DNA of 64,000 bases from Nitrosarchaeum sp. GTDB lineage: Archaea > Thermoproteota > Nitrososphaeria > Nitrososphaerales > Nitrosopumilaceae. The position numbers and the translations under genes were made by a program. This document shows, piece by piece, positions 17,554 to 26,002 of the stretch. The DNA is taken from contig NZ_JAVYIM010000002.1 of NCBI RefSeq assembly GCF_035968265.1, forward strand, positions 124,001-188,000, in the 5' to 3' direction. Every line of letters starts with the position of its first letter. The stretch's first letter is position 1. The notes under the pieces are model-generated. The model saw only the letters and a list, made by a program, of their open reading frames with translations. It had not been told where the DNA came from and made no database searches.

Positions 17554-18063
17554 CTACTCTATTTTGATTTCTTTTCCTTTTTTGATAGTTTTTTTCTCAT
17601 CTATTTTCTTTAATTCTGATTCTAAGAATTTTCTATACTTTTCAGTTTCATCATTTGTCATATTGGCAAAATTGGAGCTAAGAATTGAACCTAATATGGA
17701 CATCTTTTCTAACAGATCCGTTGCAACAAATCTTCCTACATTTCCTAATCTGAAAAGAACATCTAATTGCTTTCTAATAATCTCATTTACTTTGTCGACG
17801 TCTTCTGCTGTCTCTATTCCTTTTTTTGTTAATTGATACTTTCCATCTTTAGTCTCTTCAATAAGATCTTCATCAAGTAATCTTCCTAATAATGGATAGA
17901 TCAAACCAGGTGAAGGTTTCCATATTCCGTTACTTTGTTCTACAGCATAATCTATGATCTCTTTTCCAGTATGTGCTTTCTTTTTTAGGAGTTCTAAAAT
18001 AAAATATCTTGAAAATCCTCTAGGTATTGAACTTCCAACTCTTTGAAACCATTCTGAAATCAT
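17554..18063 (-). CDS. PadR-family transcriptional regulator
   Basis: About 169 residues. The winged-helix domain is visible as SRYFILELLKKKAHTGKEII...SPGLIYPLLGRLLDEDLIEE...YQLTKKG (residues 15-85), followed by a C-terminal helical part that would dimerise. The frame can extend to 18114, but a TATA-like TTTATAT (about 18085-18092, minus strand) fits a leaderless start at 18063. An imperfect 16-bp palindrome between TATA and this start resembles a PadR operator, implying self-repression. The sdhACDB operon runs the other way. Confidence 0.88.
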   Translation of the reverse strand: MISEWFQRVGSSIPRGFSRYFILELLKKKAHTGKEIIDYAVEQSNGIWKPSPGLIYPLLGRLLDEDLIEETKDGKYQLTKKGIETAEDVDKVNEIIRKQLDVLFRLGNVGRFVATDLLEKMSILGSILSSNFANMTNDETEKYRKFLESELKKIDEKKTIKKGKEIKIE

Positions 18064-18071
18064 GATCAATA

Positions 18072-18087
18072 ATGTCACTAGTGATAT
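18072..18087. promoter_or_regulatory. Candidate PadR operator
   Basis: ATGT-CACTAGTG-ATAT matches the known PadR consensus ATGT-N8-ACAT with one mismatch and contains the perfect palindrome TCACTAGTGA (18075-18084). It lies between the padR TATA box and its start codon, so binding would block padR transcription. It is also about 35 bases upstream of the sdhA TATA box. Confidence 0.6.
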
Positions 18088-18157
18088 AAATAATTTTTTG
18101 AAATCTATGCTCATTACTACATATTTAACCCGCCTTTTAGGTAGTCATTCTGTCAAA

Positions 18158-19870
18158 ATGGTCGAATCTCTTGAATTTGATTTGATAATATGCGGATCTG
18201 GATTGGCTGGTCTAAGGGCAGCTATAGAAGCAGCAAGGAAGAATTCAAAAATCAAAATTGGAATTGTTTCAAAACTACAAGTTATGCGTTCTCATTCTGT
18301 ATCTGCAGAAGGTGGAACAGCAGCTGTTCTTTTTGAAGATGAAGGTGATACTATTGAATCTCATATTTATGATACAGTGAAGGGAAGTGATTTTCTTGCT
18401 GATCAAGATGTTGCTGAGAGACTTTGTGTGGAGATGCCAAAAGAAATTTATCAATTGGATCATTGGGGAATGCCTTGGTCTAGACGAAAAGATGGAAGAA
18501 TAGGACAAAGAAATTTTGGTGGTTATAGTTTTCCAAGAGCTACATATGCATCTGATAAAGTTGGTTTCTTTGAAATGCAAACTTTGTATGATACATGTCA
18601 AAAATTTGAAAATATTGAATATCTCAACGAATGGTTTGCAACATCAATTATTCATGATGGAAAACGATTTATGGGAATTACTGCAATTGAGCTTTCATCT
18701 GGCACATTTTATTCCGTTAAAGGTAAAGCTCTAATCATTGCAACTGGCGGAGCTGGAAGACTGTACAGTTTCTCAACTTATGCATTATCTTCAACTCCAG
18801 ATGGTTTGGATATGGCATTACGTGCAGGTATGGCCCTTAAAGACATGGAATTTGTTCAATTTCATCCAACTGGTATCTTACCTTCGGGAATATTGATCAC
18901 TGAAGGTGCAAGGGGTGAGGGAGGATATTTGCTAAATAACAAAGGTGAACGATTTATGAAAAAATATGCTGGTGAAAAAATGGAATTAGCTCCACGTGAT
19001 ATTGTTTCAAGAGCTATGATGACAGAAATGAGTGAAGGACGTGGATTCAAACATGAAACTGGCGTTAATTGCATGAAACTTGATTTACGACATCTTGGAG
19101 ATGAAAAAATTAAAGAAAAATTAGGAGGTATCCGAGAAATTTCTATTAAATTTTCAGGATTAGATCCTTCAACCGATATACTTGATGTTAGACCTGTATG
19201 TCATTACATGATGGGCGGAATTCATACTGATATCGACGGTGCTACTGAACTTCAAGGTGTATGGGCTGCAGGTGAGGCAGCATGTAATAGCGTTCATGGT
19301 TCAAATCGACTTGGAGCAAATTCTACTTCTGAGTGTATAGTATGGGGTAAAATTACTGGCAGTTTAGCAGTTGATTATATTGAAAAATATGATTCCTCCA
19401 CTTCTTGGCCTCATCACTTAGTTGCAGCCGAGGAAAAAAGAATCTATGATGGAATATTTCGAGGTAACGGTGATGCTAATCCATATGAGGTTAAACAAGA
19501 ACTAACTGATGTTATGAATGATAAAGCATATGTTTTTAGAAATGAAAAAAATCTAGTTGAAGGATTAAAGAAAATACGTCAACTAAAAGAACAAACTTGG
19601 AAGCATGTAGATGACAAAGCCAATGAATACAATACTAACTTTTCAAATGTGATGGAACTAGATTCGATGTTTCGTGTTGCAGAAATTGTTTTGCTTGGAG
19701 CAATTAATAGAAAAGAATCACGTGGTGCACATGCAAGAACTGATTATCCCAAACGTGATGATGCAAACTTTTTACATCATACTTTAGCCTATTATGATCC
19801 TCAAGAACCAATTATGAAAACACATCCGGTAACAATTACTAAATATCAACCAGTAGAGAGGAAATATTAG
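18158..19870 (+). CDS. sdhA: Succinate dehydrogenase flavoprotein subunit
   Basis: Catalytic subunit of complex II, oxidising succinate to fumarate. From the chosen ATG it has 570 residues: FAD fold CGSGLAGLRAAIEAA, the covalent-FAD histidine segment RSHSVSAEGGTAAV, the active-site region EFVQFHPTGI...EGARGEGGYLLN and the C-terminal RESRGAHARTDYP. An upstream ATG at 18062 would add 32 residues without similarity and overlap padR. A TATA box ATATTTAA lies at 18121-18128. First gene of sdhACDB. Confidence 0.96.
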   Translation: MVESLEFDLIICGSGLAGLRAAIEAARKNSKIKIGIVSKLQVMRSHSVSAEGGTAAVLFEDEGDTIESHIYDTVKGSDFLADQDVAERLCVEMPKEIYQLDHWGMPWSRRKDGRIGQRNFGGYSFPRATYASDKVGFFEMQTLYDTCQKFENIEYLNEWFATSIIHDGKRFMGITAIELSSGTFYSVKGKALIIATGGAGRLYSFSTYALSSTPDGLDMALRAGMALKDMEFVQFHPTGILPSGILITEGARGEGGYLLNNKGERFMKKYAGEKMELAPRDIVSRAMMTEMSEGRGFKHETGVNCMKLDLRHLGDEKIKEKLGGIREISIKFSGLDPSTDILDVRPVCHYMMGGIHTDIDGATELQGVWAAGEAACNSVHGSNRLGANSTSECIVWGKITGSLAVDYIEKYDSSTSWPHHLVAAEEKRIYDGIFRGNGDANPYEVKQELTDVMNDKAYVFRNEKNLVEGLKKIRQLKEQTWKHVDDKANEYNTNFSNVMELDSMFRVAEIVLLGAINRKESRGAHARTDYPKRDDANFLHHTLAYYDPQEPIMKTHPVTITKYQPVERKY

Positions 19871-20305
19871 ATGACTGATCAAGATGAACACAAAGAGGGC
19901 ATTGGTGGAATGATCAATCCTCGAAGATATGGCATCGAAAGAGTAGCATATCTATTAATGCGATTAAGTGGGTTGGGGTTACTGGCATATTTTATTGGTC
20001 ATATCTATGAAACTAGTTCAATTTTAAAAGGTCAAGTTGGATGGAATGAATTTCTTGCATTAACACAAACCAACGAAGGTCATGCCATTTTAGCTATAGT
20101 TATCGCAATGTGTGTTTTCCACACTGTCAATGGAATTAGAGTTATGCTTGGACATGGAGGAGTTGGAGTAGGCAAACCTGCTAGACCTGATTATCCATAC
20201 ATTCCAGCCTCTCAAAACATTAGACACAAAATGGGAATCTATTCTGCAATAATACTTGCCGCAATTGCAATGATGTATGGACTCGCGGTAATGTTTGGTG
20301 AATAA
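19871..20305 (+). CDS. sdhC: Succinate dehydrogenase membrane subunit (cytochrome b type)
   Basis: A 144-residue membrane protein with three hydrophobic segments (about 27-47, 72-92, 119-141). Histidines in GHIYETS and in the second segment region (CVFHTVNGIRVML) are candidate haem ligands. It begins on the base after the sdhA stop. The opening NPRRYGIERVAYLLMRLSGLGLL is typical of SdhC. The gene order A-C-D-B differs from the common bacterial C-D-A-B. Confidence 0.88.
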   Translation: MTDQDEHKEGIGGMINPRRYGIERVAYLLMRLSGLGLLAYFIGHIYETSSILKGQVGWNEFLALTQTNEGHAILAIVIAMCVFHTVNGIRVMLGHGGVGVGKPARPDYPYIPASQNIRHKMGIYSAIILAAIAMMYGLAVMFGE

Positions 20306-20306
20306 A

Positions 20307-20651
20307 ATGAGAGAAAGTATTATTATGAAAATACATTATGGAACTGCTCTAGCAGCAGTGGCACTAGTTGCAGTTCACATATTGATGCGTCTTACACAAG
20401 GATTTGCAGAATCTTTGGAATATGAAAGCGTAATTGCAAACTACAAATTCTTACCATATGCTGGTATGCTTGAAATAATTTTAATCCTACTATCTATTCA
20501 TGGATTTAATGGATTAAGAGTAATTCTACTAGAATTGAAACAAGGTAGAAGATATGAAAAGGCAGTTTCATATGGATGCGTTGTTGCTATGATTGCATTA
20601 ATCGCATATGGTTCACGAACAATAATAATGGTTAATACGGGGATGATGTAG
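20307..20651 (+). CDS. sdhD: Succinate dehydrogenase membrane subunit D
   Basis: Second membrane anchor, 114 residues from the ATG one base after the sdhC stop; in-frame TTG and GTG codons at 20295 and 20298 would overlap sdhC. Three hydrophobic segments are visible, with HYGTALAAVALVAVHILM holding two possible haem-ligand histidines and HGFNGLRVILLE resembling the quinone-site end of SdhD. It is followed directly by sdhB. Confidence 0.85.
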   Translation: MRESIIMKIHYGTALAAVALVAVHILMRLTQGFAESLEYESVIANYKFLPYAGMLEIILILLSIHGFNGLRVILLELKQGRRYEKAVSYGCVVAMIALIAYGSRTIIMVNTGMM

Positions 20652-21401
20652 ATGGCACAGGCACCTAGTTTGGCAGAAAAAAATACTATGAAAAAAATTA
20701 CTTTACGTATTGCAAGGTTTAATCCTGCAAATGATGATGCCAAAAAATTTATGGAATTCAATATTTCATACGAAAAATGGACAACTGTATTAGAAGCAAT
20801 TCTTGATGTTAAACAACATTTTGATCATTCTATTGCAGTTAGATATTCTTGCAGACAAGCTACATGTGGCTCATGTGGAATGATTATTAACGGAAAGCCT
20901 AGATTGGCATGTTTTACAAAAATTAGCGAGCTGAATTCAAATGTTGTAACCGTTGAACCAATGAATAACTTTCCAATCATTCGTGATCTTGCAGTAAAGT
21001 TTGAACGATTATTTGATACACATCATAAAGTAAAACCATATCTGATTCGTGATGATACTGAAATTTCAAGTAGCACAAAAGAATTTCTTCAAACTCCTGA
21101 AGAACTAGAACAATATATCCAATTCTCAAATTGTATTAAATGTGGATTATGCAACTCTGCATGTCCTACAATGGCAACAGACTCTTCGTTTGTAGGCCCT
21201 CAGGCATTAGCCCAAGCATATCGATATGTCGCTGATAGTAGGGATAAAGGTAAAGATGAGCGCCTAAAAATTATTGATGACTCTCACGGTATTTGGAGGT
21301 GTCATTTTGCAGGCTCGTGTAGTCAAGTATGTCCAAAAGGAGTAGATCCTGCTATGGGTATTCAATTACTCCGTGGTTACATGTTGGGATTTAGAAGTTA
21401 A
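20652..21401 (+). CDS. sdhB: Succinate dehydrogenase iron-sulfur subunit
   Basis: A 249-residue electron-transfer subunit. The plant-type 2Fe-2S cluster is CRQATCGSCGM with a later cysteine (RLACFTK); the bacterial-type domain has CIKCGLCNSACP for 4Fe-4S and CHFAGSCSQVCPKGVDP for the 3Fe-4S or equivalent cluster. The first ATG follows the sdhD stop directly, and a second Met at residue 13 (MKKITLRIARF) is an alternative start. The stop overlaps the convergent DUF59 gene by four bases. Confidence 0.94.
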   Translation: MAQAPSLAEKNTMKKITLRIARFNPANDDAKKFMEFNISYEKWTTVLEAILDVKQHFDHSIAVRYSCRQATCGSCGMIINGKPRLACFTKISELNSNVVTVEPMNNFPIIRDLAVKFERLFDTHHKVKPYLIRDDTEISSSTKEFLQTPEELEQYIQFSNCIKCGLCNSACPTMATDSSFVGPQALAQAYRYVADSRDKGKDERLKIIDDSHGIWRCHFAGSCSQVCPKGVDPAMGIQLLRGYMLGFRS

Positions 21402-21721
21402 TTTTTCTTTTTTGGATTAGGGCTGTTATTTACTTGATTGTTAATTTGTTCTGCCATAAAGTGATTTGAAACATTTACTTTAACATCGTCAATTCCATCT
21501 ACTTTCAAAAGATTATCGTGTATATCTTGACAGATTTTAAATCCAAAAACTGCAGGACAAAATGGACTAGTTAGATGCAAATCTACTTTGACATTATTAC
21601 TATTGATATCAACTTCATCAATTAATTCTAAATCGGTAATTGATGTATTGATTTCAGGATCTACAATTTTTGATAACTCATCAAAAATTTTCACTCTAAG
21701 TTGTTTGATATCTAGACTCAT
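21398..21721 (-). CDS. MIP18/DUF59 family Fe-S assembly-type protein
   Basis: A 107-residue protein with the DUF59 core: IVDPEINTSITDLELIDEVDI, then HLTSPFCPAVFGF, which has the conserved cysteine thought to help cluster transfer. Relatives (SufT, PaaD, MIP18) aid Fe-S maturation, which suits its place beside sdhB. An upstream ATG at 21754 would add 11 residues but overlap the TATA box; the ATG at 21721 is 25 bases from the centre of the TATATATA shared with argH. Confidence 0.88.
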   Translation of the reverse strand: MSLDIKQLRVKIFDELSKIVDPEINTSITDLELIDEVDINSNNVKVDLHLTSPFCPAVFGFKICQDIHDNLLKVDGIDDVKVNVSNHFMAEQINNQVNNSPNPKKKN

Positions 21722-21740
21722 GGAAAAAAAAGCGTTGATG

Positions 21741-21762
21741 CTATATATAACCATTCTAGAAT
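21741..21762. promoter_or_regulatory. Shared TATA box between the DUF59 gene and argH
   Basis: CTATATATAA (21741-21750) is centred about 25 bases from both divergent start codons (21721 and 21771), so one symmetric TATA may serve both leaderless genes. A perfect palindrome ATTCTAGAAT (21753-21762) sits between it and argH. Confidence 0.55.
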
Positions 21763-21770
21763 ATTAGATA

Positions 21771-23231
21771 ATGTATCGTTCTCGTCTTAATACCGATTTG
21801 AGTGATCTTACTTTAGATTATGTTTCATCGATTAAAGATGATTATCAAATAGCACTTTATGATATTCTGGGAAGTCAAGCTCATACTCTGATGTTATATG
21901 AAACACAAATTATTACAAAAAATGATACAAAAAAAATTCTTTCAGCATTAGAATCTCTAAAAAATGAAAAGTTTGATGTTTTAACTGAAGCCGAAGACAT
22001 TCATGAATTAATTGAAACACTAGTTATCAAAAAAGCAGGAATTACAAGTGGTGGAAAAATGCATACTGCACGTTCCCGAAATGATCAGGTTTCTTTAGAT
22101 ATTCGAATGAAAATTCGTGATGATATTAACATTATTTGTAATTGCTTACTTGATACTATTGAAGCACTTGTATCTCTAGCAAAAAATCACCAAAAAACAA
22201 TAATGCCTCTTTACACACATCTACAACAAGCTCAAGCTGGCTTATTTTCACATTATCTGATAGCTCAGGCTGATGTATTGTTTAGGGACTTTGATCGTCT
22301 TTATGTTGCATTTAGTCATGTTAATCAAAGTCCATTAGGTGCAGGACCTGTTGGAGGAACTAGTATTGCAATCGATCGACATAGCACTGCCAAAATGTTA
22401 GGATTTGATAGTGTTTTAGAAAATTCTCTAGACGCAACTAGCACACGTGATTTCGTTGCTGAATATGTTTCAATGATAGCAATACTGATGACTAATCTAA
22501 GTAGAATTTCTGAAGATTTTATTATCTGGTCAACGTCTGAATTTTCCTTTATAGAACTTGCAGATGAATTCACATCTCCATCAAGCGTAATGCCTCAAAA
22601 GAAAAATCCCGATATATTGGAATTAACAAGAGGAAAAACTGCAGAAGTAATTGGAAATCTTACTGCGATCCTAACTACAATCAAAGGATTGGCTTCTGGA
22701 TATGGACGTGATCTGCAACAAATTAAATCATCTATTTGGTCTACATCTAAAATTTCTATAAGCGCATTATTGATTTTAAAATCTATTCTTCTTACATTAC
22801 ATGTTAATGAAAAAGAAATGAAAAAGGCAACTGAATCTGGTTATCTTGTTGCACTTGATATTGCAGAAAAATTAGTTCAGAATGGAATTCCATTTCGAAC
22901 AACTCATAAAATTGCAGGAGGCTTGGTACAATTAGCACATCAATACAACAAATCTCTGAATAAGCTCAATGCAAAAGAAATTTCAAAAATTGCACAAGAT
23001 GCTAAAATCACTCCTAATCTTATAATGAAAATTATTGAATCCACAACAATTACATCTTCTCTAAAGGAAAGAAAGTCCTTTGGTTCTTCGGGATATGATG
23101 AGCAAAAGAGAATGATTGAAGATCGTATGAAGAAAATTAATAGTTATAGAATCAATGCAACAAAACGATATAATGATATCACTAAGGCATTAGATGATCT
23201 ATCTGACAAAGTTATTGAATTGATAAAATAG
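21771..23231 (+). CDS. argH: Argininosuccinate lyase
   Basis: Last step of arginine synthesis, splitting argininosuccinate into arginine and fumarate. The 486-residue protein has HTARSRNDQVSLDIRM (about 98-113), PLYTHLQQAQ, and the superfamily signature SSVMPQKKNPDILELTRGK with the mobile serine loop (about 274-292). Length is typical. It is leaderless by the shared TATA box and ends four bases before antisense tRNA-Lys. Confidence 0.96.
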   Translation: MYRSRLNTDLSDLTLDYVSSIKDDYQIALYDILGSQAHTLMLYETQIITKNDTKKILSALESLKNEKFDVLTEAEDIHELIETLVIKKAGITSGGKMHTARSRNDQVSLDIRMKIRDDINIICNCLLDTIEALVSLAKNHQKTIMPLYTHLQQAQAGLFSHYLIAQADVLFRDFDRLYVAFSHVNQSPLGAGPVGGTSIAIDRHSTAKMLGFDSVLENSLDATSTRDFVAEYVSMIAILMTNLSRISEDFIIWSTSEFSFIELADEFTSPSSVMPQKKNPDILELTRGKTAEVIGNLTAILTTIKGLASGYGRDLQQIKSSIWSTSKISISALLILKSILLTLHVNEKEMKKATESGYLVALDIAEKLVQNGIPFRTTHKIAGGLVQLAHQYNKSLNKLNAKEISKIAQDAKITPNLIMKIIESTTITSSLKERKSFGSSGYDEQKRMIEDRMKKINSYRINATKRYNDITKALDDLSDKVIELIK

Positions 23232-23234
23232 GAG

Positions 23235-23308
23235 CGGGTCTAGTGGGATTCGGACCCACGACAACCGGATTAAAAGTCCGGTGCGCTACCTGGCTGCGCC
23301 ATAGACCC
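23235..23308 (-). tRNA. tRNA-Lys (anticodon TTT)
   Basis: A 74-nt cloverleaf on the minus strand. Acceptor GGGTCTA/TAGACCC is perfect, with discriminator G. Anticodon stem CCGGA/TCCGG encloses CTTTTAA, giving TTT. T-loop is TCCGAAT. No intron and no encoded CCA. Confidence 0.96.
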
Positions 23309-23404
23309 CTCACAAAAATGCTTGACGTGTATAATTTAGTCTTTTACAAAATTTTTTTCTGTTGCAGAAACTTTTAATCTGGCAATTTGTTTGAATCAAT
23401 TCGG

Positions 23405-23479
23405 GCCCTTGTAGTATAGTCCGGTCTAGAATTCGACCCTGTCACGGTTGAGACGCGTGTTCAAATCCCGCCGAGGGCG
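23405..23479 (+). tRNA. tRNA-Asp (anticodon GTC) with stem mismatches and encoded CCA
   Basis: A 75-nt cloverleaf. Acceptor GCCCTTG pairs with CGAGGGC (one T-G pair), with discriminator G, and CCA follows at 23480-23482. Anticodon stem CGACC/GGTTG encloses CTGTCAC, giving GTC. The T-stem GCGTG/CCCGC has a T-C mismatch at 52-62 and the D-stem an A-A mismatch at 12-23. A TATA-like CTTTTAAT lies about 30 bases upstream. Confidence 0.92.
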
Positions 23480-23682
23480 CCATTTATCTTAAATGATTAT
23501 ATCTTCCATTTCATGTGATATGATCGCTCTAAATAATCATATTTCTATATAAAACTGAGAACAATGAAGTAAAAATTTCTACTTGTTCAATTCTCTTATA
23601 ATCTGTTAATTTCACTGTGAGATAATTTCCCAATATTTCACTTACAAGAATATTAAAATTCAGGCAATTTTAGTAAAATTTG

Positions 23683-24510
23683 ATGTCTGAAGAGAATAAC
23701 GAATCTAAGATAGAAAAAACAACTGTCAATGATTTAACATCTGATAAGATATCTGCAGAAGAAACTGCAAAATCTAAATCTAAAATTACAGAAGATGCTA
23801 AAACAAAAGCCAATGATAAAACAAGTGCAGAAACAACTACTAAATCTGAAGTAGCATCTAAAGTAAAAGACACATCTCAAGCAGCAGAAGGAACCAAAAC
23901 AGCTGACGAAGCAAAAGCAGCAGCTCAAGCAGCGGCAAAGGCAGCAGCTGCAGCCAAAGCCGCAGCAGAAGCAGAAAAAGCTGCAAAAGAAGCAATTGCA
24001 AAAGCAGAAGCAGCCAAAGCTGCAGCGGAAGCAGCCGCGGAAGAAGAATACAAAGCAATTGCAGCTGAAGTAAAAGCAACAACAGCAAAAGCTCCAACAT
24101 TTACTAATCAACGAAAAAGTGAAGAAATTTTTAGAAGAGAGATGGGAGAACCTGAATTTTTCTTAGCAAAAAAAGATAGATTTCCAAGACCAATTCTTTC
24201 ATCTGAAGAACAAGATGAACTCACAAGAAAAGTTGAGATTCCAACAGATAATACTCCAAAATATATCCCACAGCATGTACTAAGTCCAGAGTTTGGTGGA
24301 ATGTCTAATTATGAATCCGGAGTAGGAAATTTCTTGGAAGAAACCAAACAAAAACTTAAGAAATTAAAAAATGATCCAAATGCATCTCAAAAAGATATAA
24401 TTACAACACAACAAGAACTCGCATATTTAGAATCTATTTATGAAAATTACTATATTGGTATGAATGTTTTCCGTACTGCAAAAGGTGGAAGGAACAAACT
24501 TAGAGAATAA
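23683..24510 (+). CDS. Alanine-rich protein co-transcribed with the HemA-like gene
   Basis: 275 residues, no family recognised. Residues 1-65 are Ser/Thr/Lys/Glu-rich and probably disordered; 66-130 are Ala/Lys/Glu-rich and likely a long helix or coiled coil; 135-275 look folded, with YIPQHVLSPEFGGMSNYESGVGNFL and a helical pair KQKLKKLKNDPNASQKDIITTQQELAYLE. The start is ATG 23683, with TATTAAAA about 32 bases upstream; TTG at 23680 is an alternative. Eleven bases separate it from the HemA-like gene. Possibly a scaffold; function unknown. Confidence 0.75.
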   Translation: MSEENNESKIEKTTVNDLTSDKISAEETAKSKSKITEDAKTKANDKTSAETTTKSEVASKVKDTSQAAEGTKTADEAKAAAQAAAKAAAAAKAAAEAEKAAKEAIAKAEAAKAAAEAAAEEEYKAIAAEVKATTAKAPTFTNQRKSEEIFRREMGEPEFFLAKKDRFPRPILSSEEQDELTRKVEIPTDNTPKYIPQHVLSPEFGGMSNYESGVGNFLEETKQKLKKLKNDPNASQKDIITTQQELAYLESIYENYYIGMNVFRTAKGGRNKLRE

Positions 24511-24521
24511 ATGGTGATGAA

Positions 24522-25598
24522 TTGAGCGAAATTAATTTTGATATTATTAATGCAAGGGTAACTTTCAAAAATGTACCGCTTCACTCCTTAGCACGATTTA
24601 GATTCAATGATCTTAAAGTTGCATGTGAAACTTTTAAGAAAATTCCAGGTGTTGCAGAATGTATAATAATTCAAACTGCAAGTCGAGTTGAAATATTTAC
24701 CGTAAGTAATCTGGAAACAGGAGATACACCTGACGGAAGAAGAGTTGAAGGAAAAGCGTTAGTTTTAAATCAAATCAAAGAAACTTGGGAGTCTCTATCT
24801 GAACTTGAGCAAATTGATATTGATCATTTTGATCAAACACTTGAAGTTTACAAAGGTACTGATGTCTATCTTAATTTGTTAAGACTAGCTTGCGGTTTGG
24901 AATCAGTAGTAATTGGTAAAGAAGAAATATTGAATGAGATTAAAGCTGCACTTTCACATGCAAAGGAAATTAACGTCTCAGGAGATATTTTGAACAAATT
25001 ATTTGAAAATATTATTAGAATTGCTTCACGAATTAGAGAAACCACTGGTATTAGTAAAAATGTCATATCTCTCGGTGATGTTTCTGTGAAAATTGTAGAT
25101 GAAAAAGCAGGTTTGGATGCTAAGAAACGTATTCTTCTAATTGGTACAGGAGAATCTGCTGCTAGAGTCGCTAAAACTCTAAATAAAAAAGGATTTGCGT
25201 TTGATGTTACAAGCAAAACAATTGAGCGATCAACAGGTTTTTCTAAAATATTGGGAGGTAAACCGATTGTATTTGAAGAAGTTTTATCAGGTTTTGATAA
25301 ATATGATATTGTTTTTGTTGCAACGACTGCAGATTATTTCTTAATTACTTTTGATAGGATAAAATTAGTTATGGAAGAAAAAAAGAAAGGTACACTAATT
25401 TTAGATTTATCCGATCCAAGAACAGTCGATGAAGGAATAACGGCGTTACCTGGAATTAAATTATTATTCAGAGATCAAATTGCTGAGATATATGAAGAAA
25501 ATGTAAAATCTCGAATTGGAATGATTCCTGCTGTAGAAAAAATTATTGAAAAAGAAGTACCAATTCTAGAAGCAACAATGAAACACATTACTGCATAA
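24522..25598 (+). CDS. Glutamyl-tRNA reductase-like protein lacking the catalytic cysteine
   Basis: A 358-residue HemA homologue. The N-domain keeps LLRLACGLESVVIGKEEIL (about residues 116-134), close to the family's GLDSMVLGE motif; the Rossmann domain has LLIGTGESAARVA (about 204). The family's TCNR motif, which carries the cysteine that forms the thioester with glutamate, reads TASR here (residues 52-55). The C-terminal dimerisation region is only about 40 residues. The start is TTG with GGTGAT upstream. It may be a divergent or non-catalytic paralogue rather than the tetrapyrrole enzyme. Confidence 0.8.
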   Translation: MSEINFDIINARVTFKNVPLHSLARFRFNDLKVACETFKKIPGVAECIIIQTASRVEIFTVSNLETGDTPDGRRVEGKALVLNQIKETWESLSELEQIDIDHFDQTLEVYKGTDVYLNLLRLACGLESVVIGKEEILNEIKAALSHAKEINVSGDILNKLFENIIRIASRIRETTGISKNVISLGDVSVKIVDEKAGLDAKKRILLIGTGESAARVAKTLNKKGFAFDVTSKTIERSTGFSKILGGKPIVFEEVLSGFDKYDIVFVATTADYFLITFDRIKLVMEEKKKGTLILDLSDPRTVDEGITALPGIKLLFRDQIAEIYEENVKSRIGMIPAVEKIIEKEVPILEATMKHITA

Positions 25599-25643
25599 TC
25601 TTAATTCACTTAATGAACAATTAATAATTGCTAATCTATGCTA

Positions 25644-25805
25644 TTATTTTTTTCTAAGAATAAATTGCATTAGGGCTTCTTTTGAATAATCTATTCCATG
25701 TATGTCTTCAGTATGTTTTCCAAATTCTTCAATTACTTGTTCTATTTCGCCTTCTGATACAAATTCACACTCAAAACCATAATCACTGCATTTTAGTTTA
25801 GCCAT
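25644..25805 (-). CDS. DUF1059-type small protein
   Basis: A 53-residue protein, MAKLKCSDYGFECEF...ending MQFILRKK, with the usual DUF1059 features: an N-terminal KCSDYGFECEF with two cysteines and a conserved HTEDIHGI segment. The family has no firm function. A TATA (TTTATATC on the minus strand) starts about 27 bases upstream of the ATG, fitting leaderless transcription. It is divergent from the second FNR-like gene. Confidence 0.8.
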   Translation of the reverse strand: MAKLKCSDYGFECEFVSEGEIEQVIEEFGKHTEDIHGIDYSKEALMQFILRKK

Positions 25806-26002
25806 GTCCTGAGTCTATTAACTGGATATAAATATCAAAAGAAAATTTTCATTCATAAAACTGTGGATCTATTAATTTTGCTATAATTGCCACTAAATGA
25901 ATGATTATTATTTTTATATGAATATTTGTTCTCTTACCATTTTTATCTAATATCTAAGTTGGACAGAAATACATTTATCCAAAGTAACAAAAATTATTCT
26001 AT

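Noticed and set aside
18062..18157. N-terminal extension of sdhA from an upstream ATG
   Set aside because: The added 32 residues are not like SdhA, overlap padR and its operator, and would need a promoter inside padR.
23734..24111. Long cysteine/phenylalanine-rich and leucine-rich minus-strand frames
   Set aside because: They are antisense shadows of the alanine-rich coding sequence; GCA/GCT repeats read backwards give Cys and Leu codons.
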